Positions 1 to 10,449 of a stretch of DNA of 64,000 nt are shown piece by piece. Within the stretch, counting starts at the first letter, position 1. Every line of letters starts with the position of its first letter. The position numbers and the translations under genes are program-made. The notes beneath the pieces are model-generated. The model ran no database searches. It was given only the letters and a program-made list of their open reading frames with translations, and was not told the DNA's origin. This DNA is from DAOPKN01 sp035391225 (GTDB lineage: Bacteria > Thermotogota > Thermotogae > MWEM01). The DNA lies in assembly GCA_035391225.1 (NCBI GenBank), contig DAOPKN010000006.1, positions 1-64,000 on the forward strand. Reading direction: 5' to 3'.

Positions 1-22
1 ACTGCTTGCGCGCTTCACTCAT
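1..22 (-). CDS. 5' end of an unidentified gene (partial)
   Basis: An ATG at 22-20 on the minus strand opens a frame reading MSEARKQ and leaving the window. A strong Shine-Dalgarno stretch, GAGGAGGAGGGG, lies 6 bases upstream, which is why I accept such a short fragment as a gene start. The product cannot be identified from seven residues. It lies downstream of the nucleotidase gene but behind that gene's terminator, so it probably has its own promoter within 30-90. Confidence 0.6.
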
Positions 23-90
23 GGAAAACCCCTCCTCCTCGAAAATTGTTTAACATAGCTAAGACGAAACTCCAGTCCTTTTGTTCCCCG

Positions 91-128
91 AAAAAAAAAA
101 GACCCCGGGGGTTTCCGGGGTCTTTTTC
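91..128 (-). terminator. Rho-independent terminator of the 5'-nucleotidase gene
   Basis: The hairpin has an 8-bp GC stem, GACCCCGG paired with CCGGGGTC, at 101-122. On the minus strand it is followed by ten T residues (91-100) and preceded by an A tract, so it could also work in the other direction. It lies 12 bases past the stop codon of the minus-strand nucleotidase gene. Confidence 0.9.
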
Positions 129-139
129 CAATGTGGATT

Positions 140-1753
140 TTACTTGACAACCGTCCAGTTTTCGTCGATTTGGGCATCGATGGTGCCGTACTCCAGGATG
201 TAATTCCCCATGAGCTCGGACACTTCCATCATGATTTCCTTCACCATGGGCTTGCCCTGGAACATGGAATACCCACCGCCACCGCCGGCGCGGTAGTTGT
301 TCAAAACGACATCGTACTGGGCATCCATGTCAAGAGGCTTTCCCTCGAAGTCCAGCTTCACGACGCGCTCGCCCACTGGTTTGCTCACGTCGATCACGTA
401 ATCGATGCCTTCCCAGATATCGTAGTTGTAGTGGCGTGGCTTGGGATTGACCCAGGAATCGGTTACGGTGATCTCGCCATCTTGCAGGGTGAAGTACCCC
501 GCGCTGATTTCCAGGGCATCCTTGATGTCCTGCCCGCTCACGCGAATCACCTTGAGGGTGTTGGGGTAGATGTACACGCCGTTGATATCGCGCAGCGTCA
601 CGGGGCCCGATTTCCAACCCTTGATATCGTTGCTGAAAAGGGCCGTGGAGGAGATCTTTGCACCGCTGTATTCCATCTGCACGGTGTTGACAAATTCCAT
701 CAGTGGGTGGTCTCCCAGGCGAACGGCCAGGGGGTCTTCCACGTAGAAATCGCCGTTTGCCCTTCCCACGGGTGTATCCAGCCATTGCTGCACTTTATCC
801 TCGTAAGGCTGCACCATCTCCATGATGTCCGGATCGGCTTCTACACCCGCGGTGGAAATGAGTTCCACGGACTTGGCCGTCACCAGCCAGCTGCCACTGG
901 AGTTGTCGAGGGTGATGTCGATGCGCCCCACGTTTTCTCCCCATTTTCCCGTCTGGGAAACTGGAACACCGAGCACGAAAGCGGCAATAGCGCGGTGTTG
1001 GTGGCCGGTGAGCATCACGTCGATGCCGGGAACCTCTTCCAGGATTTGGTATCCCACGTTTTCACCCACGAGTGCCTCGGTGGGTTTGCCGGTCTTGGGG
1101 TCTTTTTCCAGTCCACCGTGGTACACAACGACCACGAGGTCCGCCATTTCTCGCAACATGGGGACGTACTTTTTCGCGGTTTCCACCGGGTCGAGGAAAT
1201 CCACGAGCGCGATGTTCTTGGGTTCTTCCCAATTGGGAATGTGGTCAGTGGTCAAGCCAAGGAAAGCAACCTTCACACCTTCTACTTCCTTGATGAGGTA
1301 GGGTTCGTAGTAAGGGATCGTGGTAAAGCGTTTCACCACGTTGGCACTCAGGAAGGGGAAGGTAGCCTCGGAAACGGCCTTGTTCAGAAGGTCCATGCCG
1401 TAGTTGAACTCGTGGTTCCCGATCACGGTGAGCAGGAACCCCATCTGGTTCATGGCCAGAACCATGGGATCGATGGGCTCGTTGTCGATCTTGGCGTGGT
1501 AGTATTCCAGGGGGGTCCCCTGGATCAGGTCTCCCGAATCCACGGGCAGAAGAATGGCTCCCTGGTCCCGGAGCATTTGGAAAATGGTTTGAACCTTGGC
1601 AAGCCCCACGTTGGAAGGCGTGTTGCTGGCATAGTTGATGGGGAACACGTTACCATGCAAGTCGCCAGTGTGGGCGATGGTCAGGGTAACCGTTTGTGCG
1701 AACGCCAGAAGGCTGAGAAGCGCGAGAAGGGAGAAGATCAGTAGTCGTTTCAT
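140..1753 (-). CDS. Exported 5'-nucleotidase / 2',3'-cyclic phosphodiesterase family protein
   Basis: This 537-residue exported metallophosphatase of the UshA/CpdB family hydrolyses phosphate esters of nucleotides outside the cytoplasm. The first 20 residues are a signal peptide (MKRLLIFSLLALLSLLAFAQ). The calcineurin-like metal ligands are all visible in the N-terminal half: HTGDLHG, DSGDLIQG, GNHEFNYG, YHGG and TGHQHR. The C-terminal half is the 5'-nucleotidase substrate domain. I chose the ATG at 1753 because GGAGG sits just upstream and the signal peptide begins there; an upstream in-frame ATG would add 27 non-signal residues. The gene is monocistronic, with a promoter at 1785-1793 and a terminator at 91-128. 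Substrate preference cannot be read from the sequence. Confidence 0.93.
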   Translation of the reverse strand: MKRLLIFSLLALLSLLAFAQTVTLTIAHTGDLHGNVFPINYASNTPSNVGLAKVQTIFQMLRDQGAILLPVDSGDLIQGTPLEYYHAKIDNEPIDPMVLAMNQMGFLLTVIGNHEFNYGMDLLNKAVSEATFPFLSANVVKRFTTIPYYEPYLIKEVEGVKVAFLGLTTDHIPNWEEPKNIALVDFLDPVETAKKYVPMLREMADLVVVVYHGGLEKDPKTGKPTEALVGENVGYQILEEVPGIDVMLTGHQHRAIAAFVLGVPVSQTGKWGENVGRIDITLDNSSGSWLVTAKSVELISTAGVEADPDIMEMVQPYEDKVQQWLDTPVGRANGDFYVEDPLAVRLGDHPLMEFVNTVQMEYSGAKISSTALFSNDIKGWKSGPVTLRDINGVYIYPNTLKVIRVSGQDIKDALEISAGYFTLQDGEITVTDSWVNPKPRHYNYDIWEGIDYVIDVSKPVGERVVKLDFEGKPLDMDAQYDVVLNNYRAGGGGGYSMFQGKPMVKEIMMEVSELMGNYILEYGTIDAQIDENWTVVK

Positions 1754-1784
1754 TCTTTCACCTCCAAAAAGTTCATAACTCTTT

Positions 1785-1793
1785 ATTATAGCA
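1785..1793 (-). promoter_or_regulatory. Extended -10 promoter of the 5'-nucleotidase gene
   Basis: The minus strand reads TGCTATAAT about 32 bases upstream of the chosen start codon. No good -35 box is seen at 16-18 bp. It is one of many TGn-type -10 elements in this window. Confidence 0.7.
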
Positions 1794-1881
1794 AAAAATG
1801 CATGGAAAAACGTCCCAAAATGTGATAGGATCAAGTATATTTTTGCCAGTCGAAGGGAAAATCCCAGTTTGGAGGCTTCTT

Positions 1882-4800
1882 ATGTGGCAGACTTTCTTGC
1901 GGATGGTGTCGAAGAAACCCGTTACCATCTTTCTTCTTTTTAGCACACTGATCGTTTTGGGGTACTTCGCCTACACGCGAATGCCCATGGACCTTCTTCC
2001 CGAGTTGGAACTCCCCTACGTCGCGGTCTTTGCACCCTACATCGGGGCAGAACCGACCGAGGTGGAGCAAAGCGTTACCCGCCCCCTGGAAAAGGTGTTG
2101 GGGGTGGTAAGCGGGGTGAAATCCATCGCTTCGGATTCCATGGAAGGCTTTTCCATGATTCAAATCGAGCTGGACTCGGAAACGGATCTCAACGCAGCGG
2201 TACAACGCATCAGGGATGCCCTCTCCCAGAAGATGTTCCTCAACCTTCCGGAAAACGTGGAACCCATGGTGTTCGAGATGAGCACGTCCATGATCCCCAT
2301 CTACATCCTTTCGCTTTCCTCCGACGACCGCTCCCTGTTGAAGGAAGGAAGCGACGATTTGCAAAAGGCCCTTTCCCGCGTGGATGGCGTGGCTTCCATC
2401 CAGGTGGTGGGGTTGGATGAGACCATGGTGCAGGTGCAAGTCAAACCCAACTTGTTGGAAAGCCTCGACGTACCCCTGGAGATCCTGAAAACCAACCTGG
2501 GATCGGGGATGCGCTTTCCCATGGGCACCGTGCAAAGCCAAGGCAAAACGTTCCCCCTCACGGTGAGCTCGCGCTTCGACTCCATCGAGGCACTGAAAAA
2601 CACCGTGATCGGGTTCCGGGGAATGGGCGCCATGATGAGTTCGGAAAGCTCTGCAGCCGTGGGAGGTGCGGCCTCCGCCATGACCGGGGGATTCTCCTTC
2701 CAGCTCCCGGCACTCCCCATCCCCGTCCCGTTGAAAATGGTGGCAGACGTGCAGCAGGTCGTGGCGAACCCGGACAACTACGCCACGGTGAATGGGAAGT
2801 CGGCGGCGGTGTTGATCGTGCAGAAGATGAGCAACGCCAACACCGTGCAAGTGGTGAAAAAGCTGCAGCAACAAATCGAACAGTGGCAGGCGCTGAATCC
2901 CAAGTTGGAAACCAGCGAGGTTATGAACACCAGCGCCTTCACCGAGGAAGCGGTGCAGGGTTTGTTCCAGAACTTGCTCATCGGAGCGCTTGCCGCGGTG
3001 TTCGTGATCTTCTTTTTCTTGCGGAACTTTTCCGCCACGATCGCCATTGGGCTTTCCATACCACTCTCCCTTCTGATTGCCCTCGTTTTCAGCTACTTCT
3101 CTGGTTTGGGGCTGGACCTGATGACGGTCGGTGGGTTGACCATGGCGGTGGGGATGATCGTGGACAACAGCATCGTTGTGCTGGAGTCCATTTTCCGGTA
3201 CCGGGAGAAGAAGGCTTCCTTCGAAGACTCCGCTGCGCTCGGAGGCTCGGAGGTCGTGGAGGCCATCTTCGCTTCCACGCTCACCACCCTGGCAATGTTC
3301 GTGCCACTGGCGTTTACCACCGGGATGGCTTCGCAGATCTTCAAGTACTTCGCGCTCACGCTGGCCCTTTCGCTGGGTGCCTCCCTTTTCGTGGCCATCG
3401 TGATGGTTCCCGCCTTTTCGCGCGTGTTGAAACCTCGAAAGCCTTCGTTCGTGAAAACCACGCAGTGGTATTCGCGGCACTTGCAAGGGTGGCTGAAAAA
3501 GAAAAAGACGCTGTTCGCCTTTTTCGGGGGACTTTTTGCCGTGAGCATTCTGCTGGTGGTGTGGATGGGTATCGAGTTTATCCCCACAATGGATAGCGGG
3601 CAAGTCGTGGTTTCGATGCAGTTGCCCAGCAACCTTCCCTTCAGCCAGTTCCGTTCCCTTTCGGAAGAAATGGACCAGCTGCTGTTGCAACAGGCGGAGG
3701 AACTGGAGGTCGAGGTGTTCTTCACCCGCGCGGGAAGCGGGGGAGGATCAAACATGATGGCGCTGTTCACGGGATCCGCGGGAGGATCTGTGGAAACCCA
3801 GTTGCAGCTCAAGCCAAAGGCACAGCGCTCGCTTTCCACGGACGAAGTGCAGGAACGACTACTACAGGCCTTGCAACCCCTCGCCCAGAAGTACCAGGCG
3901 GAGGTAAACGTGTCGGCGCAGGGAGCGGACTTTTCCCAGATGTTCGGGAGCCCCATCCAGGTGGTGTTCTTCGACGAGGACCTGGAAAGCCTGGAAAAAA
4001 AGGCAAGTGCATTGGCGCAAGGGTTACGGGATATCGGGGGCCTCACCGATATCCGCACCAGCTTCGAGGAAACCGAAGAGTTCTACGAGCTCTCCATCGA
4101 CCGCAGCAAAGCGTTGATGTCGGGCACGTTGTACTTGCAAGCATTCGGTGCGCTGCAACCCTACTTGTCTGGGGTCGAACTGGGCACCATTTTCATGGAT
4201 GGGAAGGAAGTACCCGTGAAGCTCTTTTTGGAACACGCGGAAGTGGATCCCATTTCCCTCATGCAGATCCCCGTTTCCACGCTTTCCGGTGATGAGAAAT
4301 CTTTGGGAAGTTTCTCCACGCTCGCCAAGAAACGTTCTCCCTCCGTGATCAAGCACCTTCGGAGCCAACGCGTGGCCTACGTGTATGCCACTCCGGGTGG
4401 AGACAATCCCCTGGGATTGGGCAAGGCGGGGGAGCAAGTGGAAGAGTTGTTGCAGCAGCTGTTTCCCAACCTCCCGCTCCAGGAGAAACCCGTTCTGGAA
4501 GGCCAGGTCAACGCGATGCGCAGCACCTTCTCGCAATTCCTGATTGCCTTCGCAGCGGGAATCTTGCTGATGTACCTCATAATGGGAGCACAGTTCGAAT
4601 CGTTCGTGTTCCCCCTCATCATCTTCCTCACTCTGCCCATGGCGCTCGTGGGCATCGTGCTCACGAACTTGCCCGGCTTTTCCCCCATCAACATTTCCAA
4701 CATGATCGGGATCTTAACGCTCGCTGGCGTGCTGGTGAACAACGGTATCGTGATGATCTCACACATCAATCACCTGCGGGAAAAGGGCATGGAGCGCGTG

Positions 4801-5040
4801 AAAGCCATCGTGACCGGTGCAGGAGAACGCCTTCGCCCCATCTTGATGACCACGTTGACCACCGTCATCGCCCTGGTACCCACCATGTTCGCCGCGGGGG
4901 AAGCTTCGGAAATCCAGCGACCCATGGCAGCTACCATCGCCGTGGGACTGTTCGTGGGTACCATGTTCACGCTGGTGCTGATCCCCTTGCTGTACGATAC
5001 GCTTGATCGTTTTTCCAAGCGGTTCCGGGAGGGCAAATGA
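1882..5040 (+). CDS. RND-family efflux transporter permease
   Basis: This 1,052-residue inner-membrane proton/drug antiporter belongs to the AcrB/SwrC (HAE) superfamily. The N-terminal transmembrane segment and porter motif (TRPLEKVLGVVSGVKSI) are followed by the TM2-TM6 block with VGGLTMAVGMIVDNSIVVLE, where one of the two TM4 aspartates of AcrB is Asn (VDN instead of VDD). A second porter domain and a final TM block follow, so both halves of the duplicated RND fold are present. The ATG at 1882 has GGAGG six bases upstream. No membrane-fusion or outer-membrane partner is adjacent, so it may work alone, as SwrC-type pumps are thought to, or use partners encoded elsewhere. It ends in an ATGA overlap with a GNAT gene. 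Confidence 0.93.
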   Translation: MWQTFLRMVSKKPVTIFLLFSTLIVLGYFAYTRMPMDLLPELELPYVAVFAPYIGAEPTEVEQSVTRPLEKVLGVVSGVKSIASDSMEGFSMIQIELDSETDLNAAVQRIRDALSQKMFLNLPENVEPMVFEMSTSMIPIYILSLSSDDRSLLKEGSDDLQKALSRVDGVASIQVVGLDETMVQVQVKPNLLESLDVPLEILKTNLGSGMRFPMGTVQSQGKTFPLTVSSRFDSIEALKNTVIGFRGMGAMMSSESSAAVGGAASAMTGGFSFQLPALPIPVPLKMVADVQQVVANPDNYATVNGKSAAVLIVQKMSNANTVQVVKKLQQQIEQWQALNPKLETSEVMNTSAFTEEAVQGLFQNLLIGALAAVFVIFFFLRNFSATIAIGLSIPLSLLIALVFSYFSGLGLDLMTVGGLTMAVGMIVDNSIVVLESIFRYREKKASFEDSAALGGSEVVEAIFASTLTTLAMFVPLAFTTGMASQIFKYFALTLALSLGASLFVAIVMVPAFSRVLKPRKPSFVKTTQWYSRHLQGWLKKKKTLFAFFGGLFAVSILLVVWMGIEFIPTMDSGQVVVSMQLPSNLPFSQFRSLSEEMDQLLLQQAEELEVEVFFTRAGSGGGSNMMALFTGSAGGSVETQLQLKPKAQRSLSTDEVQERLLQALQPLAQKYQAEVNVSAQGADFSQMFGSPIQVVFFDEDLESLEKKASALAQGLRDIGGLTDIRTSFEETEEFYELSIDRSKALMSGTLYLQAFGALQPYLSGVELGTIFMDGKEVPVKLFLEHAEVDPISLMQIPVSTLSGDEKSLGSFSTLAKKRSPSVIKHLRSQRVAYVYATPGGDNPLGLGKAGEQVEELLQQLFPNLPLQEKPVLEGQVNAMRSTFSQFLIAFAAGILLMYLIMGAQFESFVFPLIIFLTLPMALVGIVLTNLPGFSPINISNMIGILTLAGVLVNNGIVMISHINHLREKGMERVKAIVTGAGERLRPILMTTLTTVIALVPTMFAAGEASEIQRPMAATIAVGLFVGTMFTLVLIPLLYDTLDRFSKRFREGK

Positions 5041-5873
5041 TTGCGGCGAATCGGGAAGAATACCCTACGTTTGCGGGGTACTTTCCCCAGGGTGCATTCG
5101 GAATAGCCCCCCTTTCCATCCTGGGGGGCAACACCCTGGGAGAGGTTTTCGTGGACGATGGGCAAAACCCCCGGGTCGTTTTGGTATGGACGCGCACGGA
5201 TGCGCTGTACCTTTCGTTCCGGGAGTGGGTTTCTCCCGGGCTGTGGATGCCGTTCATCTGGGATGTTGTGGCCCCCCGGGCCCATCACATGGGAATCGAT
5301 CGCTTGTTCGTGCAGTTCCCCGACGGGGTGGAAAACCTGGCGCAACGTCTGCAAGGTCATGTTCGCGATGCCCGTTGGGTGGGGCAGCTGCACTACTCGT
5401 TCTCGAACAACCGCTCGATCCCCCGAGTTTCCCGGGAAGGTTGGACGCTTTGCCCCATAGACGACGTGCTGGAAAAAGGAACGGACCTGCAAGGCTACGA
5501 CGAACTTTGTGGTTGGGTGTACTCCTTTTGGCCCGCGCTGTCCGATTTCCGAAAGCTGGGGACGGGAACGTGCGCAACGCGCGACGGCCAGGTGGGCGCA
5601 TGGTGCCTGACGGTGTTCGCCCACGAAGGGAAGCGCGAACTGGGAGTTGCCACACGTGACGCTTTTCGGAAACGGGGGTTGGCAACATTGGTGTGCCACG
5701 ATTGCCTGGACAAGTTGGCGCAAAAGGGGCTTCAGCCTTGCTGGAGTTGCCTTGCGCAAAACCAGGCTTCGCAGGCGCTTGCCCGCAAGTTGGGCTTCCA
5801 TTCTCCCCGGTCCCGGCAACTGCTTTTCCTGGTGCCCGAGTCCAGGCAAAAAAAGCCCGGTGTTGTGTTATAA
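5037..5873 (+). CDS. GNAT-family N-acetyltransferase
   Basis: The 278-residue protein has its GNAT core at the C-terminal end. The acetyl-CoA pyrophosphate-binding stretch is around TRDAFRKRGLAT and the conserved NQASQALARKLGF is near residues 245-257. The N-terminal 150 residues are not an obvious GNAT domain, an arrangement like the larger two-part GNAT_acetyltran proteins. The start overlaps the RND stop codon (ATGA), so the two are translationally coupled. Modification of a pump substrate or of the pump is only a guess; the acceptor is unknown. The stop codon lies inside the TATAAT box of the next promoter. Confidence 0.85.
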   Translation: MIAANREEYPTFAGYFPQGAFGIAPLSILGGNTLGEVFVDDGQNPRVVLVWTRTDALYLSFREWVSPGLWMPFIWDVVAPRAHHMGIDRLFVQFPDGVENLAQRLQGHVRDARWVGQLHYSFSNNRSIPRVSREGWTLCPIDDVLEKGTDLQGYDELCGWVYSFWPALSDFRKLGTGTCATRDGQVGAWCLTVFAHEGKRELGVATRDAFRKRGLATLVCHDCLDKLAQKGLQPCWSCLAQNQASQALARKLGFHSPRSRQLLFLVPESRQKKPGVVL

Positions 5874-5874
5874 T
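5866..5874 (+). promoter_or_regulatory. Extended -10 promoter upstream of metG
   Basis: TGTTATAAT overlaps the stop codon of the preceding GNAT gene. Transcription would start near 5881, giving a leader of about 115 nt before metG that contains the hairpin at 5921-5941. Confidence 0.6.
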
Positions 5875-5920
5875 AGCCATGAAATGCTTGATTGCGCCTG
5901 TTGCACCGTGAAAAAGTTGT

Positions 5921-5950
5921 GAACCGAGTGGTTTTCGGTTCTCTTTTTTG
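5921..5950 (+). terminator. Terminator hairpin in the metG leader
   Basis: GAACCGA pairs with TCGGTTC across a 7-base loop and is followed by CTCTTTTTTG. It lies after the promoter at 5866-5874 and before metG. It therefore ends the upstream RND-GNAT transcript and would also attenuate transcription from the metG-proximal promoter. Confidence 0.75.
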
Positions 5951-5997
5951 CTTCTTCCGCATTCCTGCTTTTCGCACCACATCGTTGGAGGTTTCGC

Positions 5998-7974
5998 ATG
6001 AACGGAAAAAAGTATTACGTAACCACTCCCATTTACTACGTGAATTCCGAACCCCACATCGGTTCGGCCTATACCACGATCGTTGCCGATATCATCGCCC
6101 GGTACAAGCGTTTTTGCAACTACGAGGTCTTCTTCCTCACGGGAACCGATGAACACGGCCAGAAAATCCTGGAAGCATCGAAAAACCAAGGAATGGACCC
6201 CCAAACCTTCTGTGACGGGTTGGCGGGAAAATTCCAGCAACTCTGGAAGGACATGGGTTTGACGCACGATGATTTCTTGCGCACGACCCAGCCCCGGCAC
6301 GAAAAAGTGGTGCAAAAATTCATCGCGCGCCTGGAAGAAAAAGGTGACGTGTACAAGGGGATGTACGAGGGTTGGTACTGCGTTTCGTGCGAAACCTTCT
6401 TGAGCCCCGACGACCTGGTCAAGGACGGGGAAAAGAAGTTTTGCCCGGAATGCAACAAGGAAGTCCATTTAGTCAAGGAAGAGAACTACTTTTTCCGCCT
6501 GTCCAAGTACAACGATCGCCTTCTGGAACTGTACCGTTCCAACCCTTCCTTCGTCGAGCCCGATTTCCGGCGAAACGAAATGCTCCGCCTGCTGGAAGGG
6601 GGATTGAAAGACCTGAGCATTTCCCGCACTTCCTTTTCCTGGGGGATTCCCATGTCCAATGACCCCAAGCACGTGGTCTACGTGTGGGTGGATGCCTTGC
6701 TCAACTACATTTCCGCGCTGGGTTATGACAGTGATGATCCCTCGCTGTTTGCGAAGTACTGGCCTGCGGATTTGCACCTGATCGGCAAGGAAATCAACCG
6801 CTTTCATTCCATTATCTGGCCTGCGATGCTCATGGCCGCCGACTTGCCGTTACCCAAGAAGGTGTTCGCACATGGATGGTTAACCGTCAACGGGGAAAAG
6901 ATCAGCAAGTCCAAGGGAAACGCCATTGATCCGCGTATCTTGATGGACGCGTACGGCAGGGATGTGATCCGTTACTACCTGTTGCGCGACATCCAGTTCG
7001 GCAAGGATGGCGATTTTTCGGAAGACAACCTGATCAACCGCGTCAACGCGGACCTTGCCAACGACCTGGGGAACCTCGTGCACCGTTTCTCCGCCATGCT
7101 GGCGCAGAACTTCGAAGGCATTCTTCCCCCGCTTTCCGAGCCAAATGGCAACATTCCGGATATCAAGCTCAAGGCGTTGGTGGAAGAAACCCGCCTCACC
7201 TACTTCGAGAAAATGGACGGTTACCAGTTCACGCAAACACTCGAAAAACTCTGGGAATTGGTGAGCTACGCCAACAAGTACATCGATTTGACGCAACCCT
7301 GGGTTTTGGCCAAGGATCCGGAACAAAAGGAAAGGCTGGGAGGGGTTCTGTCCAACCTGGGCGAGACGATCCGCAACATCGCCCTATTCTTGAAACCCAT
7401 CATGCCGGAGACATCCGCGGAAATATTCCGCCGCCTGGGCTACTCCGATAACGAGTGGTTCGAAACCAATTCGCTGGACATTGGTTGGGGGAAGCTCCGG
7501 GCAGGAAACCACGTGAGCCTGAAAGAACCCCTTTTCCCGCGCATCGATACCAAGACCTTCCAGAAGGTCATTGGAAGCACCCCGCTCCCACCACTGGCGG
7601 GAGAGAATAAGGTCGCCCACGAACCAGAACAACCAGAGCCTAACGTGCTGCAAATCGATTTTGCATTGCTCCAGCAAGTGCAGCTGAAGGTGGCCCTCAT
7701 CGTGGAAGCGGAAAAAGTCCCGCGATCCAAGAAGCTGGTGAAGCTGCAACTGGACGTTGGGGAAGCAGAACCACGACAAATCGTGGCGGGGATTTCCCAG
7801 TACTATTCCCCTGAGGAACTCGTGGGAAAACGGATCGTGATCGTTGCAAACCTCAAGCCGGCGAAGTTGATGGGCATCGCTTCCAACGGCATGTTATTGG
7901 CGGCAAAAGATGGAACCAACCTCGCGTTGCTCACCGTGGACCAACCGGTGGAACCGGGGGCTCATATCTCATGA
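5998..7974 (+). CDS. metG: Methionyl-tRNA synthetase
   Basis: This 658-residue class I aminoacyl-tRNA synthetase charges tRNA-Met and initiator tRNA. The HIGH motif is PHIGSAYTT (residues 19-27) and the KMSKS loop is KISKSKGN near residue 301. A zinc knuckle lies near residues 127-148, with two CxxC pairs separated by about 14 residues. The last 110 residues form a Trbp111/EMAP-type tRNA-binding domain, which makes homodimers in other bacteria. GGAGG lies before the ATG. The stop codon overlaps gyrA (ATGA), and the metG-gyrA neighbourhood is conserved in Thermotoga. Confidence 0.97.
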   Translation: MNGKKYYVTTPIYYVNSEPHIGSAYTTIVADIIARYKRFCNYEVFFLTGTDEHGQKILEASKNQGMDPQTFCDGLAGKFQQLWKDMGLTHDDFLRTTQPRHEKVVQKFIARLEEKGDVYKGMYEGWYCVSCETFLSPDDLVKDGEKKFCPECNKEVHLVKEENYFFRLSKYNDRLLELYRSNPSFVEPDFRRNEMLRLLEGGLKDLSISRTSFSWGIPMSNDPKHVVYVWVDALLNYISALGYDSDDPSLFAKYWPADLHLIGKEINRFHSIIWPAMLMAADLPLPKKVFAHGWLTVNGEKISKSKGNAIDPRILMDAYGRDVIRYYLLRDIQFGKDGDFSEDNLINRVNADLANDLGNLVHRFSAMLAQNFEGILPPLSEPNGNIPDIKLKALVEETRLTYFEKMDGYQFTQTLEKLWELVSYANKYIDLTQPWVLAKDPEQKERLGGVLSNLGETIRNIALFLKPIMPETSAEIFRRLGYSDNEWFETNSLDIGWGKLRAGNHVSLKEPLFPRIDTKTFQKVIGSTPLPPLAGENKVAHEPEQPEPNVLQIDFALLQQVQLKVALIVEAEKVPRSKKLVKLQLDVGEAEPRQIVAGISQYYSPEELVGKRIVIVANLKPAKLMGIASNGMLLAAKDGTNLALLTVDQPVEPGAHIS

Positions 7975-10436
7975 GCAAAAAGTCTTCTCCGGGCCGACCA
8001 TTCACGCCCGACGAGCGGATCATTCCACGGCCCTTCGACGATGAGCTAACCGAGTCGTACATCAACTACTCCATGTCGGTCATCGTGGGTCGTGCCATTC
8101 CAGACGTGCGGGATGGACTCAAGCCCGTGCAGCGAAAGATCCTGTACGGAATGCGGGAATTGAAGAACTGGAGCAACCAGCCACACAAGAAAAGTGCCCG
8201 TATCGTGGGGGAAGTCATGGGGAAGTACCACCCACACGGAGACATGGCGATTTACCTCGCGTTGGTCCGCATGGCCCAGGATTTCAACATGCGGGAAATG
8301 CTCGTGGATGGCCAGGGGAATTTTGGCTCCATCGACCGTGACCCTCCCGCGGCACCCCGCTACACCGAAGCCCGCTTGTCCAAGTTGGCGGAGGAAATGT
8401 TGGCGGACCTGGACAAGGAAACCGTGAACTTTTCTCCCAACTTCGACGAAACGCTCACCGAACCCGACGTGCTGCCTTCCGGGCTTCCGAACCTGTTGCT
8501 CAACGGGGCTTCGGGTATCGCCGTGGGAATGGCAACCAATATCCCCACGCACAACTTGAAGGAACTCGTGGATGGGCTCGCGCACCTCATCGACAACCCC
8601 GACGCTTCGGTGGAAGACCTGATGCGCTTCATTAAGGGACCCGACTTCCCCACGGGGGGAAAGATCATGGGGTCGGCCATCCTGAGGACTATTTACACCG
8701 AGGGACAGGGTAGCCTCGTGATGGAAGGGGTATACGAGGTCGAAGAAGACCGTATCGTGATCACCGAGATTCCGTACGGGGTGTGCAAGTCCAGCATGAT
8801 CGAGCAAATCGCGGAGTACTTCAAGAAGCAAGACCGAAAAATGGTGCGGGACATCCGGGACGAATCTGACCGCAGGGGGATGCGCGTGGTGATCGAAATT
8901 GCCCGTGGTGTCAGCCCCAAGGTGGTTTTGAACCATATCCTGAAGCATTCCCAGCTGCGAACCACCTTCCCCACCAAGTTGCTGGTCATCGATGCCCGCC
9001 GCAAACCCCGCGTGATGAACCTCAAGGAATTGCTGCAAGCATACTTGGATCATCGGTACGATGTCATTCGCCGCAAAGCGGAGTTTGAGCTATCTGCCGC
9101 GAGCAAGAGGGCACACATCGTGGAAGGCTTGATCCGGGCCATTCGCTCCATCGACACCACTATCGATATCATCCGCAATTCCCGTGACAACGAGCAAGCC
9201 CGCACCAACCTGATGGAAATGCTGGAGATCACCGACGAACAGGCCCGCGCCATCCTGGACCTCCGTCTCGGGCGGCTCACCAACATCGAAATCAGCAACT
9301 TGAAGGGCGAGCTGCAGCAGCTGACCCAAACCATTGGTGCACTCACCCAGCTTCTGGGAGATCCGGCGAACATCCGGCAGGAAACCAAGCGCTTGTTGCT
9401 GGAAGTGCGAGAAAAGTACGGGAACCCCCGACGCACGCGCATTCTTCGCGGAGAGGCAGATGTGTTGGAAGTTGAGGATCTCGTGGTGGACGGCGACGTG
9501 GTGCTCACGGTGACCAAGAGGGGATACCTGCTGCTGTCCAGCTTGGAAAGTTACCGCAACCAAAACCGGGGTGGAAGGGGCTCAAAAGGCATCAAGACCC
9601 GGGAAGAGGATTATGCCCGGCAGATCATGGTGACCACCAAGCTTTCCAACACGCTGTTCGTTTCCTCGCTGGGAAAAGTGTACGTGCTCAAGAACTACGA
9701 GATCGATGACGCTTCCAAGGGATCCCGTGGCAAGCACATCATGACCTACCTCAAGTCGGGGGAGGGAGAGCAGATTCGTTCGGTGTTGAAAATGGGGAAA
9801 GAATTCGATGACAATCGAAACATCGTTTTCCTTACTTCCCAGGGAAAAGTGAAAAAGGTCCCACTTTCCCAGTTCGCCCGGGCAGGAACGAACGGAATCA
9901 TTGGCCTTCGTCTCGCCGAGGGAGACCAGGTGGTGGATTCTGCACTGGTTCCGGCGGATACCGAGGACTTGAACTTGTTCATCGGTACTTCCCACGGAAT
10001 GGCCATACGCTTCCCGGTGAAAGATGTGCGCACCATGGGAAGAAATGCCATTGGTGTGAAAGGGATTTCGCTGAAAAACGGAGACCAAGTGGTTTCCCTC
10101 ACCGTGATCGATCCGGAGGATAGTACCCAAACCGTGCTCACCGTTACCGAACGCGGGTTCGGCAAGCGAACCTCTTTCTCCGAGTACCGCCTTCAGGCAC
10201 GTGGCGGAGTGGGGTTGAAAAACTTCTCGTGGAAACCGGAATTGGGAGAAGTCGTGGCGGTGAAAGTGTTGAGTACGAGCGACGAGCTCATTGTGGTCAC
10301 TCGCCTCGGTTTCACCATTCGGTTTTCTGCAACAGATATCCGCGCTATGGGAAGAGTAACGCGCGGCGTGAAGACCATCGATCTGGGTTTGGAAGATAGT
10401 GTGGCATCGGTAGAACGTATCGAAATCGAAGAGTAA
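7971..10436 (+). CDS. gyrA: DNA gyrase subunit A
   Basis: The 821-residue A subunit of type II topoisomerase breaks and rejoins DNA while GyrB (not in this window) supplies ATP hydrolysis. The catalytic tyrosine is Tyr131 in [10 protein letters not shown]. The winged-helix, tower and coiled-coil parts follow, and a six-bladed beta-pinwheel occupies the C-terminal third. The GyrA box at about residue 530 reads QNRGGRG, with one change from the usual QRRGGRG; its presence argues for gyrase rather than topoisomerase IV ParC. Its start overlaps metG by four bases. Confidence 0.96.
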   Translation: MSKKSSPGRPFTPDERIIPRPFDDELTESYINYSMSVIVGRAIPDVRDGLKPVQRKILYGMRELKNWSNQPHKKSARIVGEVMGKYHPHGDMAIYLALVRMAQDFNMREMLVDGQGNFGSIDRDPPAAPRYTEARLSKLAEEMLADLDKETVNFSPNFDETLTEPDVLPSGLPNLLLNGASGIAVGMATNIPTHNLKELVDGLAHLIDNPDASVEDLMRFIKGPDFPTGGKIMGSAILRTIYTEGQGSLVMEGVYEVEEDRIVITEIPYGVCKSSMIEQIAEYFKKQDRKMVRDIRDESDRRGMRVVIEIARGVSPKVVLNHILKHSQLRTTFPTKLLVIDARRKPRVMNLKELLQAYLDHRYDVIRRKAEFELSAASKRAHIVEGLIRAIRSIDTTIDIIRNSRDNEQARTNLMEMLEITDEQARAILDLRLGRLTNIEISNLKGELQQLTQTIGALTQLLGDPANIRQETKRLLLEVREKYGNPRRTRILRGEADVLEVEDLVVDGDVVLTVTKRGYLLLSSLESYRNQNRGGRGSKGIKTREEDYARQIMVTTKLSNTLFVSSLGKVYVLKNYEIDDASKGSRGKHIMTYLKSGEGEQIRSVLKMGKEFDDNRNIVFLTSQGKVKKVPLSQFARAGTNGIIGLRLAEGDQVVDSALVPADTEDLNLFIGTSHGMAIRFPVKDVRTMGRNAIGVKGISLKNGDQVVSLTVIDPEDSTQTVLTVTERGFGKRTSFSEYRLQARGGVGLKNFSWKPELGEVVAVKVLSTSDELIVVTRLGFTIRFSATDIRAMGRVTRGVKTIDLGLEDSVASVERIEIEE

Positions 10437-10449
10437 AGGAAGTGTTATC

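Noticed and set aside
131..1744. Long open frame on the plus strand opposite the 5'-nucleotidase
   Set aside because: It is the reverse-complement shadow of a well-recognised gene, has His/Val-rich low-complexity composition and no ribosome-binding site.
1831..3690. 619-codon minus-strand frame opposite the RND pump
   Set aside because: It mirrors codon bias of the RND gene, is rich in His, Gln and Arg, and matches no family.
5879..5922. Short leader peptide ORFs before metG as a proven attenuator
   Set aside because: The ORFs lack a ribosome-binding site, have no Met-rich control codons, and no antiterminator pairing was found. Only the hairpin is kept, as a question.
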